A stretch of 64,000 nt of DNA from Sedimenticola selenatireducens (GTDB taxonomy: Bacteria; Pseudomonadota; Gammaproteobacteria; Chromatiales; Chromatiaceae), in assembly GCF_007625115.1 (NCBI RefSeq), contig NZ_VMNH01000023.1, positions 62,001 through 126,000 on the forward strand, written 5' to 3'. Under the pieces are notes generated by a model, which saw only the letters and a list, made by a program, of their open reading frames with translations, did no database searches and was not told the origin of the DNA. Each line of letters opens with the position of its first letter. The first letter of the stretch is position 1. Of the stretch, positions 1 through 9,672 are shown in pieces. The position numbers and the translations under genes were made by a program.

Positions 1-80
1 TAGCCCGCATCCACGCACGCCAGAGGTATTTGGCATAAATGTCAGGTGAAATAACACAATAAAAAAGCGGATGATTTAAG

Positions 81-114
81 ATATTCTTGCACAGCTATTG
101 CTGTGCAAGAATAT
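81..114 (-). terminator. Hairpin downstream of clpB
   Basis: A perfect 15-bp inverted repeat (81-95 with 100-114) around a 4-base loop lies just past the clpB stop codon. A run of T follows on the minus strand about 15 bases further on, in the 60-66 region. Probable transcription terminator for clpB, although the T-run is not immediately adjacent. Bases 1-80 hold nothing else I recognise. Confidence 0.65.
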
Positions 115-120
115 AGGCAG

Positions 121-2697
121 TTATGCCTTACTGAAAGTCAGTCCCGTGCCAGAGGAATCGACCTTGATGGTATCGCCCGGACCAAATCGTCCTCCCAGAA
201 TCTCCTGGGCCAACGGATTTTCCAGCTGCTGGCGAATCGCCCGCTGCAGTGGTCTTGCCCCATAAACCGGATCAAAGCCCGCCTCACCGAGTCTGTCCAG
301 TGCAGCTTCCGTCAATTCCAGTCCCATATCATGATCGCTCAGACGCTTCTCCAGATACTTCACCTGGATCACGGTAATGGCGCGAATCTGTTCACGCCCT
401 AATGGATGGAATACCACAATATCATCCACGCGATTAATAAACTCGGGGCGAAAATGTTGCCCAACCACCTCCATCACAGCTGACTTCATCTTGTCATACT
501 GCTCTTCACCCGCCATGGTCTGAATCAGATCTGACCCCAGATTCGATGTCATAATGATAACGGTATTGCGGAAATCAACGGTTCGGCCCTGACCATCCGT
601 CAAACGCCCGTCATCCAATACCTGCAGTAGTACATTGAACACATCGGGATGGGCCTTCTCCACCTCGTCCAGCAGAATCACTGAGTAGGGGCGACGGCGC
701 ACAGCCTCTGTGAGATAGCCCCCCTCTTCGTAGCCGACATAGCCAGGAGGCGCACCAATCAATCGGGCGACCGAATGTTTCTCCATGAACTCGGACATAT
801 CGATGCGCACCATGGCGTCTTCTGTATCAAACAGGAAATCAGCCAAAGCCTTTGAAAGTTCTGTTTTACCCACACCGGTTGGGCCGAGGAACAGGAATGA
901 ACCATTGGGCTGCTTGGGATCAGATAATCCAGCACGAGAACGCCTGATGGCATTTGATACGGCGGTAATGCCTTCCGTCTGCCCGATCACTCGCTTGCCC
1001 AGCTCATCTTCCAGCCGTAGCAGTTTGCCCCGCTCACCCTCCAGCATCTTGCTAACGGGGATACCGGTCCATTTGGAGATCACATCGGCGATCTCTTCAT
1101 CCGTGACCTTGTTACGCAGCAGTTTCATCTCCTGCATCTCGGCCTGTGACGCCATATCCAGCTGTTTTTCCAACTCGGGAATACGTCCATATTGCAACTC
1201 GGACATACGCCCCAGATCACCGGCACGGCGAGCGGTCTCCATATCCAGTCGTGCACGCTCCAGGTCTTCTTTGATGTGTGCCGTGCCCTGCAGGGCCGCT
1301 TTCTCCGATTTCCAGATTTCATCCAGATCGGAGAACTCACGATCCGCTTTTTCGATCTCGGCTTCCAGCTGAGACAGACGCTTTTTAGAGGCCTCATCCG
1401 ACTCTTTCTTCAACGCCTCCCGCTCAATCTTGAACTGAATCAGACGCCGTTCCAGCCGATCCATCTCTTCCGGTAGGGAGTCGATCTCCATACGGATCTG
1501 CGAGGCCGCTTCATCAATCAGATCAATCGCCTTATCCGGCAATTGCCTATCAGTGATATAGCGCGTAGAGAGTGTGGCCGCTGCCACAATGGCCGGATCG
1601 GTAATATCAACACCGTGATGCAATTCATAGCGCTCTTTCAAACCGCGTAAAATGGCAATGGTATCTTCAACCGTGGGCTCTTCTACCAGCACTTTCTGGA
1701 AGCGGCGTTCCAGTGCGGCATCTTTTTCAATATATTTGCGATACTCATCCAACGTGGTCGCACCCACACAGTGCAATTCACCCCGAGCCAGTGCAGGCTT
1801 TAGCATATTACCCGCATCCATGGCCCCTTCCGCCTTGCCGGCACCTACCATGGTATGCAGTTCATCGATAAACAGAATGATCTGCCCCTCTTGTTTGGAG
1901 AGGTCATTCAACACGGCCTTCAGACGCTCTTCGAATTCACCGCGGAATTTCGCACCCGCAATCAGTGAACCCATATCCAGCGAAAGGAGGCGCTTATTCT
2001 TCAGCCCTTCCGGCACTTCGCCATTGATAATACGCTGGGCCAAACCTTCGACGATGGCGGTTTTACCGACGCCGGGCTCACCGATAAGGACCGGATTATT
2101 CTTGGTACGACGCTGTAGTACCTGGATCGTCCGACGGATCTCATCATCCCGCCCAATGACCGGATCCAACTTGCCCTGCTCAGCCCGCTCCGTAAGATCA
2201 ATGGTGTATTTCTCCAACGCCTGACGTTGATCTTCGGCATTCGGGTCATTCACCTGCTGACCGCCGCGCAATTTTTCAATGGCCTGTTCAAGGGGTTGTT
2301 TCGCCGCACCTGACTTGCGCAACAGATCACCCAGTTCTCCTTTGTCCTCCAGGGCTGCCAGGACAAACAGTTCGCTGGAGATGTACTGATCTTTACGCTT
2401 TTGCGCCAGCTTGTCGCTCTGATTGAGCAGCCGCCCCAGATCATTGGAGATATGCAGATCGCCAGCGGCCCCTTCAATGCTGGGCAGCCGATCCAAAATA
2501 TCACCCAAGCCGGAACGCAGTTGATTGACGTTCACATCGGCCTGAGAAAGAAGATGTCTAACAGTGCCTCCCTCCTGGTCAAGCAGGGAAGTCATCATAT
2601 GAGCCGGTTCAATGAATTGATGATCCCGGCCAACAGCTAGACTCTGTGCATCAGCCAGAGCCATCTGGAACTTGCTTGTAAGTCTGTCCATTCGCAT
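121..2697 (-). CDS. clpB: ATP-dependent disaggregase ClpB
   Basis: Hsp100/AAA+ hexameric chaperone that, with DnaK, pulls proteins out of aggregates in the cytoplasm. At 858 aa it matches the usual ClpB length. Visible in order: the N-terminal Clp repeat domain (about 1-145), first AAA+ module with Walker A GEPGVGKT near residue 205 and an IDELHT Walker B, the charged coiled-coil middle domain (about 410-530) that separates ClpB from ClpA/ClpC, then a second AAA+ module with GPTGVGKT near 605 and LLDEVEKA, and a C-terminal substrate-binding domain. The start [11 protein letters not shown] aligns with the family start, and GGAG lies 8 bases upstream. A sigma-32-like promoter precedes it, so heat-shock control is likely. 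Transcribed alone. Confidence 0.98.
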   Translation of the reverse strand: MRMDRLTSKFQMALADAQSLAVGRDHQFIEPAHMMTSLLDQEGGTVRHLLSQADVNVNQLRSGLGDILDRLPSIEGAAGDLHISNDLGRLLNQSDKLAQKRKDQYISSELFVLAALEDKGELGDLLRKSGAAKQPLEQAIEKLRGGQQVNDPNAEDQRQALEKYTIDLTERAEQGKLDPVIGRDDEIRRTIQVLQRRTKNNPVLIGEPGVGKTAIVEGLAQRIINGEVPEGLKNKRLLSLDMGSLIAGAKFRGEFEERLKAVLNDLSKQEGQIILFIDELHTMVGAGKAEGAMDAGNMLKPALARGELHCVGATTLDEYRKYIEKDAALERRFQKVLVEEPTVEDTIAILRGLKERYELHHGVDITDPAIVAAATLSTRYITDRQLPDKAIDLIDEAASQIRMEIDSLPEEMDRLERRLIQFKIEREALKKESDEASKKRLSQLEAEIEKADREFSDLDEIWKSEKAALQGTAHIKEDLERARLDMETARRAGDLGRMSELQYGRIPELEKQLDMASQAEMQEMKLLRNKVTDEEIADVISKWTGIPVSKMLEGERGKLLRLEDELGKRVIGQTEGITAVSNAIRRSRAGLSDPKQPNGSFLFLGPTGVGKTELSKALADFLFDTEDAMVRIDMSEFMEKHSVARLIGAPPGYVGYEEGGYLTEAVRRRPYSVILLDEVEKAHPDVFNVLLQVLDDGRLTDGQGRTVDFRNTVIIMTSNLGSDLIQTMAGEEQYDKMKSAVMEVVGQHFRPEFINRVDDIVVFHPLGREQIRAITVIQVKYLEKRLSDHDMGLELTEAALDRLGEAGFDPVYGARPLQRAIRQQLENPLAQEILGGRFGPGDTIKVDSSGTGLTFSKA

Positions 2698-2734
2698 GGA
2701 TATTACTCCGGTAAATTTTAAGGTTACCTAGCAG

Positions 2735-2760
2735 ATGGGGCACTCAATATCAAAATTCAA
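2735..2760 (-). promoter_or_regulatory. Sigma-32 (heat-shock) type promoter of clpB
   Basis: On the minus strand, TTGAA (2756-2760) and CCCCATCT (beginning at 2740) are 15 bases apart. This fits the RpoH consensus CTTGAA-N11-16-CCCCAT. The site lies about 40 bases upstream of the clpB start, and clpB is a classical RpoH target. Confidence 0.75.
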
Positions 2761-2768
2761 TAGAGATA

Positions 2769-3482
2769 TCAGTTCGCTATCGACTCCAGATCTTCACTCT
2801 TATTGTCCAACACAGCTTGAACCAGGGCCTGTAACTGCTCCCGTCCCCACTCTTCCGGATAGATAGGGGATGTGGACTTTATCCTGGCATGACTTCTAAG
2901 CAGCACTCCGCTAATAACGCCCCCCTCCCCTCGGACACCGCTGATATGATGAGGGACAATCGGGGCCCCCGTTATCTGTGAAAGCCGTATGGCACCGGCT
3001 TTGATACGCCGCGGCGGGTCGCTATCAAGGTGAATCTTGCCATGGGGAAAAAGGGCGACGACCTCGCCATTACGAAGACAACGCAAGGCCTCGCGCAGTG
3101 CTTGTTCGGGTTTCTTCTCACGATCGACAGGGATACATCCTATCGCCCGAAACAGCCAGTTAAGGCCATAGCGCTGGTACTCTTCGCGAGCAATGATAAA
3201 CCGCAGGGGGCGCCTTGCAGAGGCGAGCAAGAGCATGGGATCAAGTCCTGACACATGATTAGCCACCACGATGGCAGGGCCCTGTTTAGGCAGACGCATA
3301 CCGAGCACGTTCAGACGATGATAGCGGTAGCAGAACAGTCGGTTAAGACCATCCAGGAGGTTCATCCAGCCTCGCCCCCAATCCACTCGATTAGCACGAC
3401 GACAGGCGACAGTCAGACGATAGAACTGCCATAACAACAGGCCGGCCAGCAACGAGAAAACAACTAAGGTTAAAGAAGTCAT
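2769..3482 (-). CDS. 1-acyl-glycerol-3-phosphate acyltransferase family protein (PlsC-like)
   Basis: Membrane-bound glycerolipid acyltransferase of the LPLAT superfamily, 237 aa, probably transferring an acyl chain to a lysophospholipid. A hydrophobic N-terminal segment (about 4-22) would anchor it to the inner membrane. The catalytic HX4D motif is present as NHVSGLD, and the second block reads FIIAREEY followed by GCIPVDR. The usual FPEGTRS block reads FPHGKIH, so the conserved Glu-Gly-Thr is replaced. The later block PIVPHHISG is conserved. It lies between clpB and def on the same strand, 24 bases after the def stop region. Substrate cannot be told from sequence, and it may not be the housekeeping PlsC. 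Confidence 0.8.
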   Translation of the reverse strand: MTSLTLVVFSLLAGLLLWQFYRLTVACRRANRVDWGRGWMNLLDGLNRLFCYRYHRLNVLGMRLPKQGPAIVVANHVSGLDPMLLLASARRPLRFIIAREEYQRYGLNWLFRAIGCIPVDREKKPEQALREALRCLRNGEVVALFPHGKIHLDSDPPRRIKAGAIRLSQITGAPIVPHHISGVRGEGGVISGVLLRSHARIKSTSPIYPEEWGREQLQALVQAVLDNKSEDLESIAN

Positions 3483-3506
3483 GGTGAATGCCCGGATCTG
3501 CCTGGC

Positions 3507-4031
3507 TTATTTTTTTGACTTGCCACCCTTCTGATATACCTTGCGCTGAAACAGATCAGTACGACGACTCACAACCCGATCGATAAACAACATACCGTCA
3601 ATATGATCGAGCTCATGCTGAACGGCGCGCGCCTCATAACCCTCCATCTCATACTCCAGCAGTTTACCCCAGGGATCCTGTGCACGAATCTTGATGTGCG
3701 TCGCACGAATGACGTTACCGGTATAATCCGGTACGGAGAGACACCCCTCACGCCCCATCTCGAATCCTTCCCAGTGGGTAATCTCCGGGTTCACCAGAAT
3801 CATATGACCATGATTGGGCACGGGTTTACGCGTATTAGAGACGTCTACAATGACAATGCGTTGAAAATGACCGACCTGAGGGGCCGCAATTCCCACGGCA
3901 GCAGGACCATCACGACGCGTCTCTTCCAAATCGGCAACAAAAGTACGCAAGGCATCATCAAACTGTTCAACCGGATCAGAGACCTGCTTGAGTCGCTCAT
4001 CGGGTATTTTCAATATTTCCAGTACAGCCAT
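3507..4031 (-). CDS. def: Peptide deformylase
   Basis: Metalloenzyme that removes the formyl group from the initiator methionine of nascent proteins at the ribosome exit. The 174-aa length is typical. All three signature motifs are visible: GIAAPQVG (motif 1, normally GxGLAAxQ), EGCLSVPD (motif 2 with the metal-binding Cys) and QHELDHIDG (motif 3, HEXXH with two metal-binding His and the catalytic Glu). The start lies 2 bases after the stop of the upstream ACT-domain gene, so the two are probably cotranscribed. This deformylase is not beside fmt here, so it may be one of two copies in the genome. Confidence 0.95.
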   Translation of the reverse strand: MAVLEILKIPDERLKQVSDPVEQFDDALRTFVADLEETRRDGPAAVGIAAPQVGHFQRIVIVDVSNTRKPVPNHGHMILVNPEITHWEGFEMGREGCLSVPDYTGNVIRATHIKIRAQDPWGKLLEYEMEGYEARAVQHELDHIDGMLFIDRVVSRRTDLFQRKVYQKGGKSKK

Positions 4032-4033
4032 TT

Positions 4034-4540
4034 TTATCCAATCAGTGTCTCTATAGGGGACACATTCACATCAATATCACCGAGGTTGTCCAGAGCCTCT
4101 TCAATCAATTCCAGGGGGAGCTCAGAATAACCCTGGATGTGCATGATATAGACAGGCCTGTTACTGGAACCCGCCACATCCGACTCTAGTTCCAGGATGT
4201 TGAAACCTTTTTCAGCCAGGACCGCTGTCACCTGGGCGACTATGCCGGCGCGGTCGGCCCCTGCCACACGTACCTGGATATTGGGTACCACATGCTGATG
4301 AAGGGAGCCCGCGATGTCATCCACATGCATATGCAAGCCGAGTTTCGTCGCTACCGGTTGTAACACAGGTTCAACTGCGCCACTCCCACTGACCATCAAC
4401 ATGATGGTGAAATTGCCTCCGAGACGAATCATGGAGGCCTCACCTAGGTTCCAGCCCCCCTGATACAGGGCATTCGTTACCTGTCCTACAATTCCAGGCT
4501 GATCCTCGCCAACCAGGGTCAGCATTTTCCAGTCACTCAT
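4034..4540 (-). CDS. ACT-domain protein, GcvR family (glycine cleavage system repressor-like)
   Basis: A 168-aa protein made of two ACT domains. The first begins MLTLVGEDQPGIVGQVT (about 6-22) and the second VRVAGADRAGIVAQVT (about 91-106). Each has the DxxGI turn that usually binds an amino acid at a dimer interface. This layout matches GcvR, which in enteric bacteria binds GcvA and glycine to repress gcvTHP. No gcv genes are present here, so the regulatory target is inferred from the family only. Followed after 2 bases by def. Confidence 0.8.
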   Translation of the reverse strand: MSDWKMLTLVGEDQPGIVGQVTNALYQGGWNLGEASMIRLGGNFTIMLMVSGSGAVEPVLQPVATKLGLHMHVDDIAGSLHQHVVPNIQVRVAGADRAGIVAQVTAVLAEKGFNILELESDVAGSSNRPVYIMHIQGYSELPLELIEEALDNLGDIDVNVSPIETLIG

Positions 4541-4614
4541 TTAATCAATCCTCCGCGGCTAGACGGATGTTATTTGAAACTACAGCACCATTCTGGCTGC
4601 CAAGATTAGGTTTC

Positions 4615-5358
4615 TTATTCAATCCAGATCAGCGAGGCCATACGTCCCGTCACGCCATCTCTTCGATAGGAAAAAAAACGGTTGTTGTCGGTAACTGTAC
4701 AGTAATCCCCGCCGCCGATAAAACCGACACCGGCCCGCTCCAACCTGATACGAGCAAGTTGGTAAATATCGGCCATCCAGTGATCCGGTCGGCCTGCAAC
4801 AAAAGCCCCACTTGCACGCAAATCATCGTGTAGAAACCGCTCCCGAACTTCCGCTCCAACCTCAAACGTCTCGGGACCGATGGCGGGTCCCAGCCAAGCC
4901 AATATCTGCTCAGCCGAATCATCAAAGTGGGATAATGCCGCCTCTATCACGCCTTCGGCCAACCCCCGCCATCCCGCATGGACGGCCGCCACCCGAGTAC
5001 CCGCCCGATTGCAGAGCAGCACCGGTAGACAATCTGCCGTCATCACTACGCACACCTGTTGCGGTCGATCCGTCGTAACGGCATCGGCCATGTTACTCCC
5101 AATAGCGGCAGCGCAATCCAGAACGTTCGTGCCATGCACCTGATTCAACCATAGGGGCATACTCGGCAAGTTGGCAACAGATACCAGCAATCGTCTATTT
5201 TCCAGAACCGATTGCAGGTCATCGCCAACATGCTCACCCAGATTAAGGCTGTCATAGGGCGGCTTACTCATCCCGCCATGACGGGTGGTCATGACCGCTT
5301 TTATCGATCGAGGTGCTGGCCATTCTGGGGTTAGCAATACTGGCTGCTGTTCAGCCAT
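4615..5358 (-). CDS. pgeF: Purine nucleoside phosphorylase/laccase-domain protein PgeF (YfiH)
   Basis: Member of the YfiH/DUF152 multicopper-polyphenol-oxidase-like family, 247 aa. Family members have been described as editing factors that remove wrongly incorporated L-Ser from peptidoglycan precursors and as purine nucleoside phosphorylases. Metal-binding motifs are visible: QVHGTNV (first His), MTADCLPVLL (Cys) and HAGWRGLAEG (second His). Its start overlaps the end of rluD by 8 bases, and rluD-pgeF (yfiH) linkage is common in Gammaproteobacteria, so they form an operon. In Escherichia coli the next gene is clpB; here clpB also follows, but with three genes in between. Confidence 0.9.
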   Translation of the reverse strand: MAEQQPVLLTPEWPAPRSIKAVMTTRHGGMSKPPYDSLNLGEHVGDDLQSVLENRRLLVSVANLPSMPLWLNQVHGTNVLDCAAAIGSNMADAVTTDRPQQVCVVMTADCLPVLLCNRAGTRVAAVHAGWRGLAEGVIEAALSHFDDSAEQILAWLGPAIGPETFEVGAEVRERFLHDDLRASGAFVAGRPDHWMADIYQLARIRLERAGVGFIGGGDYCTVTDNNRFFSYRRDGVTGRMASLIWIE

Positions 5359-6310
5359 GTTTCAGATCCTCTCGGAGTACCTCAAGCAGCTGCTGCATAT
5401 CATCGGGCAGAGGGGCCTCCCACTCCATCCACTCACCGCTCAGCGGATGCACCAACCCCAGGCGCTTCGCGTGCAAGGCCTGACGGTGGAAGTGACGCAG
5501 TTTTTCACGCAACTGCTCAGATGCTCCGGCTGGCTGGCGCAGACGACCCGCATAGACCGGATCGCCTACCAACGGGTAGCGGATATGCGCCATATGAACA
5601 CGAATCTGGTGGGTTCGGCCGGTTTCCAACTTCACTCTCAGATAGGTATGAGCGCGAAAACGCTCTTCTACACGATAATGAGTCACGGCCTCTTTCCCGG
5701 AATAATTGACCGCCATTTTGATGCGCTGGGTTGGGTGACGGCCAATCGGCTTGTCCACAGATCCACCCGCTGTCATTACACCAATAACGATTGCTCGATA
5801 TTCACGCTCAAACTCTCTGGCCTGAAGCTGCTCAACCAGATTTCTGTGGGCACCGGGTGTCTTGGCAATCACCAGCAGCCCCGTTGTCTCTTTATCAAGA
5901 CGGTGAATAATACCGGCCCGGGGTAGCTGTATCAGTTCAGGGTCGTGATGCAACAAAGCATTTTGTAAAGTCCCGTCCGGGTTACCTGCAGCAGGATGGA
6001 CCACGAGCCCCGCTGGCTTGTTGATCACCAGAAGTGACTCATCCTCATACACTATATCCAGCTCAATCGCCTCCGGCTGGCACTCAACCTGGTCCTCCAA
6101 TCGGGCTTCGAGAGTGATCCACTCACCCCCCAAGACTTTATCCCTCGGTCGGCAGGCCACACCGTCCAGCGTCACCAATCCCTCTTTCACCCACTGCTGG
6201 AGCCGACTCCTCGAATAATCCGGAAACAGCTGAGCCAAGGCCTGATCCAGTCGCTTTCCCGCCAGATCAACGCCTACCCGCGCACTATGATGCTCTATCC
6301 TTTCAGACAA
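5351..6310 (-). CDS. rluD: 23S rRNA pseudouridine synthase RluD
   Basis: Isomerises uridines 1911, 1915 and 1917 (E. coli numbering) in helix 69 of 23S rRNA. At 319 aa it is close to E. coli RluD (326). An N-terminal S4 RNA-binding domain (about 16-75, with KRLDQALAQLFPDYSRSRLQ) precedes the catalytic domain. The catalytic Asp lies in HRLDKETTGLLVIAKT (near residue 137). The later GRTHQIRVHMAH block is conserved. Divergent from bamD with a 169-base gap, exactly as in many gammaproteobacteria, and cotranscribed with pgeF. Confidence 0.95.
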   Translation of the reverse strand: MSERIEHHSARVGVDLAGKRLDQALAQLFPDYSRSRLQQWVKEGLVTLDGVACRPRDKVLGGEWITLEARLEDQVECQPEAIELDIVYEDESLLVINKPAGLVVHPAAGNPDGTLQNALLHHDPELIQLPRAGIIHRLDKETTGLLVIAKTPGAHRNLVEQLQAREFEREYRAIVIGVMTAGGSVDKPIGRHPTQRIKMAVNYSGKEAVTHYRVEERFRAHTYLRVKLETGRTHQIRVHMAHIRYPLVGDPVYAGRLRQPAGASEQLREKLRHFHRQALHAKRLGLVHPLSGEWMEWEAPLPDDMQQLLEVLREDLKHG

Positions 6311-6479
6311 TGTTTCCGCCTCTGTGTACCAATCGCCAAATAGCGCCAGTTTAACGCATTCTGACCCTCCACGGCTCCCTGAAACAATCTATCTGCAAAA
6401 CAGTCCTGTGTAAGATCGCCCAACAGAAACCTTTCGGGTATACTTTTTGGCTTAACTCATCACCCAGTCACTATCGATA

Positions 6480-7307
6480 ATGACCAAAACACGCATCATA
6501 ATTATAACCCTAACCCTAATTCTGCTCTCTGGATGCTCCCTGCTACCTAAAGAGAAGGATGAAACCTTGGGCTGGAGCGCACAAAAGTTTTACACCGAAG
6601 CCAGCTTCGCCATGTCGGACCATGATTATGAAACCGCCATTAAATATTTCGAGGGATTGGAGTCACGTTATCCTTTTGGCCGTTATGCCATGCAGGCTCA
6701 GCTCGATGTGGCCTACGCCTACTATAAGGATGGTAACCATGAGGCGGCTATTGCTGCAGCCGATCGCTTCATTCGACTGCACCCTCGCAATCCCCATGTA
6801 GACTACGCCTACTACCTCAAGGGCATTGTCAATTTCAATCGAAACTTAAGCTTCATTACCCGCTTTATTCCAACAGACACCTCCCAGCGGGACCCCGGCT
6901 CAACCATCGACTCGTTCAATGATTTCGCTGAACTGGTGCGGCGTTTTCCGGAAAGTCAGTACGCCGATGACGCTCGCAAGCGAATGTTTTATCTGCGCAA
7001 CAATCTGGCCAGCCATGAGGTTCATGTCGCACGCTATTACATGAAACGGGGGGCCTATCTTGCTGCCGCCAACCGTTGTGTCACGGTTATTGAAAAGTAT
7101 CAGCGTACGCCCGCCGTGAAAGAGGCCCTTGAAATCATGATAGAGGCCTATGACAAACTGGGCCTTGAAGAGCTTTCTACAGATGCCAAGCGCGTGCTGG
7201 CGGCGAACATACAGAACGGATCGCTGGATGTGGTAGATCGAGATTATGAGGAAGAGAAGTCCCTGGGTCAGGCAGTATGGGATTACTTTGAACTGGATAA
7301 AAACTAA
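6480..7307 (+). CDS. bamD: Outer membrane protein assembly factor BamD
   Basis: Essential lipoprotein of the BAM complex that inserts beta-barrel proteins into the outer membrane. Length 275 aa, slightly longer than E. coli BamD (245). A lipoprotein signal peptide is clear: basic start, hydrophobic stretch, lipobox LLSGC with the acylated Cys at residue 19. The mature part is a series of TPR units, starting with ALSDHDYETAIKYFEGLESRYP-like helices and including AIAAADRFIRLHPRNPHVDYAYYLKG. The C-terminus has about 30 residues past the last TPR. A TATACT -10 hexamer at 6439-6444 lies about 35 bases upstream. Followed by a bidirectional terminator. Confidence 0.95.
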   Translation: MTKTRIIIITLTLILLSGCSLLPKEKDETLGWSAQKFYTEASFAMSDHDYETAIKYFEGLESRYPFGRYAMQAQLDVAYAYYKDGNHEAAIAAADRFIRLHPRNPHVDYAYYLKGIVNFNRNLSFITRFIPTDTSQRDPGSTIDSFNDFAELVRRFPESQYADDARKRMFYLRNNLASHEVHVARYYMKRGAYLAAANRCVTVIEKYQRTPAVKEALEIMIEAYDKLGLEELSTDAKRVLAANIQNGSLDVVDRDYEEEKSLGQAVWDYFELDKN

Positions 7308-7328
7308 AAGGGTGGCAGTTTGCACCCC

Positions 7329-7379
7329 ATCATAGGGCGGGCCATGCCCTCCAATGGCGCCCATGGGGCTCCCTATGAT
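7329..7379. repeat. Inverted repeat between bamD and PII gene
   Basis: A 9-base perfect inverted repeat (7329-7337 and 7371-7379) encloses about 33 bases that themselves hold GCCATGCCC and CCATGGGGC, which can pair in part. It stands directly before the terminator at 7389-7419 and shares its CATAGGG core with it. It may be a second terminator element or a duplicated one. Confidence 0.45.
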
Positions 7380-7388
7380 TCACAGACA

Positions 7389-7419
7389 AAAAAGGGGTGC
7401 CCATAGGGCACCCCTTTTT
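7389..7419. terminator. Bidirectional terminator between bamD and PII gene
   Basis: A perfect 14-bp stem (7389-7402 with 7406-7419), 3-base loop, with A5 on one side and T5 on the other. It can therefore stop transcription from both convergent genes. Confidence 0.9.
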
Positions 7420-7438
7420 GATGACTGGCGCTTAATTG

Positions 7439-7831
<393 letters not shown>

Positions 7832-7908
7832 TTAAGATAACCTCACATATTACCGGAAAACTGCGCTCCAGCAATAAGTAGCATAGCTATCAAAGCTTCT
7901 CACTGAAT

Positions 7909-9522
7909 TCAAAATCCATTCGTCAACGGGTAGCGTCGATCTCGTCCAAAAGCACGTTGTGTGATTTTCACACCGGGCGGTGCCTGTCGGCGTTTGTATT
8001 CATTCCTATCGACAAGCCGCACAACCTGACGTACCGCCTGTTCACTGAAGCCCGCCGACACAATCTCGGCAACACCCTGATCCTGCTCAATGTACCTCGC
8101 AAGAATAGAATCCAGGACCTCATAAGGCGGCAGGCTATCCGAATCTTTTTGATCGGGTGCCAACTCGGCGGAAGGTGGCCGCTCTATCACTCGCCGCGGT
8201 ATCACTTCCCCGGCTTGATTTCGGTACTCCGCCAAACGATAGACCAGCAATTTAGGGACATCTTTGATCGGCGCAAAACCGCCGGCCATATCGCCATACA
8301 AGGTGGCATAGCCTACAGACATTTCGCTCTTATTGCCTGTGGTAAGCAGAATCTTTCCACTCTTATTGCTAATGGCCATTAGCAACACACCTCGGCATCG
8401 GGCCTGGATATTCTCTTCAGTTGTATCCGGCTGAGTGCCCGTAAAGGGTCCTGCCAACATATCCAGGAAGGTGTTAAAAGCAGGCTCTATCGGGATAGTC
8501 TGATGCTTAACTCCCAGTAGCTCCGCTTCCAGGATAGCATCTTCATTACTCATATCAGCGGTATAGCGGGAAGGCATCAACACCACCTCCACCTGTTCAG
8601 GGCCTAATGCGTCCACCGCGATGGCGAGGGTTAAGGCCGAATCAATTCCACCCGAAAGGCCTAGCACCGCGCCCTTAAAACCGTTCTTCAGCACATAGTC
8701 CCGAACACCCGTCACCAGGGCACTGTAGACGGCTTGCTCTTCCGGGAGTATGGGGCTGATCTGAGCAGGGACTGGTAGGAATCGTCCGGATTGCTCCTCA
8801 AATTCCACTACCGGTTGGGCCTCTTTAAAAAATTCAGCACGCTGAACCAGCTTACCCTCTGGCGACACGACGAAAGATCCTCCGTCAAATACCAACTCAT
8901 CCTGTCCACCCACCAGATTGAGGTAGATGATGGAAAGCCCGGACTCCTGCGCCCTTTTCTGTAACAAGGTCTCACGCTCTGGAGCCTTACCCATATGAAA
9001 CGGCGAAGCGTTCAGGTTAAGTAGGATTTTTGCACCCGCTTCAGCAGCCTCAGCCGCAGGGGTCTTGTACCAGATATCTTCACAAATGGTGATCCCAACC
9101 GGGACACCTTGTAAATCAAATACACAAGGTCTGTCACCCGATTCAAAGTAACGCTTCTCGTCAAAAACGCTGTAGTTAGGCAGCAGTGATTTGAAATATT
9201 CCGCGACAATTTGACCCTCACGAATTACCCCCGCGGCATTATAGAGTTTGCCGTCCTGACAGCGAGGATAGCCGAGTATAAGGTCAATGCCGCTACAGAC
9301 TGAGCAGATCCGGGCCAGCTCACGCTCCACCCGCTCAATCAGTTCGGGTCGAAGCAACAGATCTTCCGGCGGGTAACCGGTCAGGGTCAACTCTGGAAAT
9401 ACCACGGCGTGAGCCTGCTGCTCATCCCGGGCAATCCGCATCGCCTCAAGTACGCGATCAGCGTTACCCTGAATATCGCCAACCTTCAGGTTGATTTGGG
9501 CGAGTGATATTTTTAAGCTCAA
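7909..9522 (-). CDS. nadE: Glutamine-dependent NAD+ synthetase
   Basis: Final step of NAD synthesis: amidates nicotinic acid adenine dinucleotide using ammonia released from glutamine. Two domains. The N-terminal nitrilase-type glutaminase (about 1-250) shows the Glu-Lys-Cys triad in VFPELTLTGYP, KSLLPNYSVFDE and ITICEDIW. The C-terminal synthetase has the ATP-pyrophosphatase P-loop LGLSGGIDSAL (near 285) and KSEMSVGYATLYGDMAGGF. About 537 aa. I chose the TTG at 9522, giving MSLKISLAQINLKVGD as in the family, with AGGT a few bases upstream; a GTG seven codons earlier is the alternative. Confidence 0.93.
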   Translation of the reverse strand: MSLKISLAQINLKVGDIQGNADRVLEAMRIARDEQQAHAVVFPELTLTGYPPEDLLLRPELIERVERELARICSVCSGIDLILGYPRCQDGKLYNAAGVIREGQIVAEYFKSLLPNYSVFDEKRYFESGDRPCVFDLQGVPVGITICEDIWYKTPAAEAAEAGAKILLNLNASPFHMGKAPERETLLQKRAQESGLSIIYLNLVGGQDELVFDGGSFVVSPEGKLVQRAEFFKEAQPVVEFEEQSGRFLPVPAQISPILPEEQAVYSALVTGVRDYVLKNGFKGAVLGLSGGIDSALTLAIAVDALGPEQVEVVLMPSRYTADMSNEDAILEAELLGVKHQTIPIEPAFNTFLDMLAGPFTGTQPDTTEENIQARCRGVLLMAISNKSGKILLTTGNKSEMSVGYATLYGDMAGGFAPIKDVPKLLVYRLAEYRNQAGEVIPRRVIERPPSAELAPDQKDSDSLPPYEVLDSILARYIEQDQGVAEIVSAGFSEQAVRQVVRLVDRNEYKRRQAPPGVKITQRAFGRDRRYPLTNGF

Positions 9523-9605
9523 AGCGTTACCTGCCAATGGCACCCATCAGGCGCCTCATCTATCTCTAAAACACGACTGGATATCCACTGACCCTATCCA
9601 TGACG

Positions 9606-9641
9606 AAAAAGCCGCCACCGGCCAGAGGACCGGGGCGGCTT
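9606..9641 (-). terminator. Terminator of the sucCD operon
   Basis: Stem of eight pairs (AAGCCGCC with GGCGGCTT) extended by CCGG/CCGG, with a run of T following on the minus strand. It lies 32 bases after the sucD stop. Confidence 0.88.
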
Positions 9642-9672
9642 ATGATACCCAATTTCGGGGATCCTGGCTTTA

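Noticed and set aside
785-1372. Long open frame (195 codons) antisense to clpB, and similar ones opposite ftsZ, pilS, argJ and secA
   Set aside because: Ser/Arg-rich translations that mirror the codon pattern of the real gene on the other strand; no ribosome-binding site or family resemblance.
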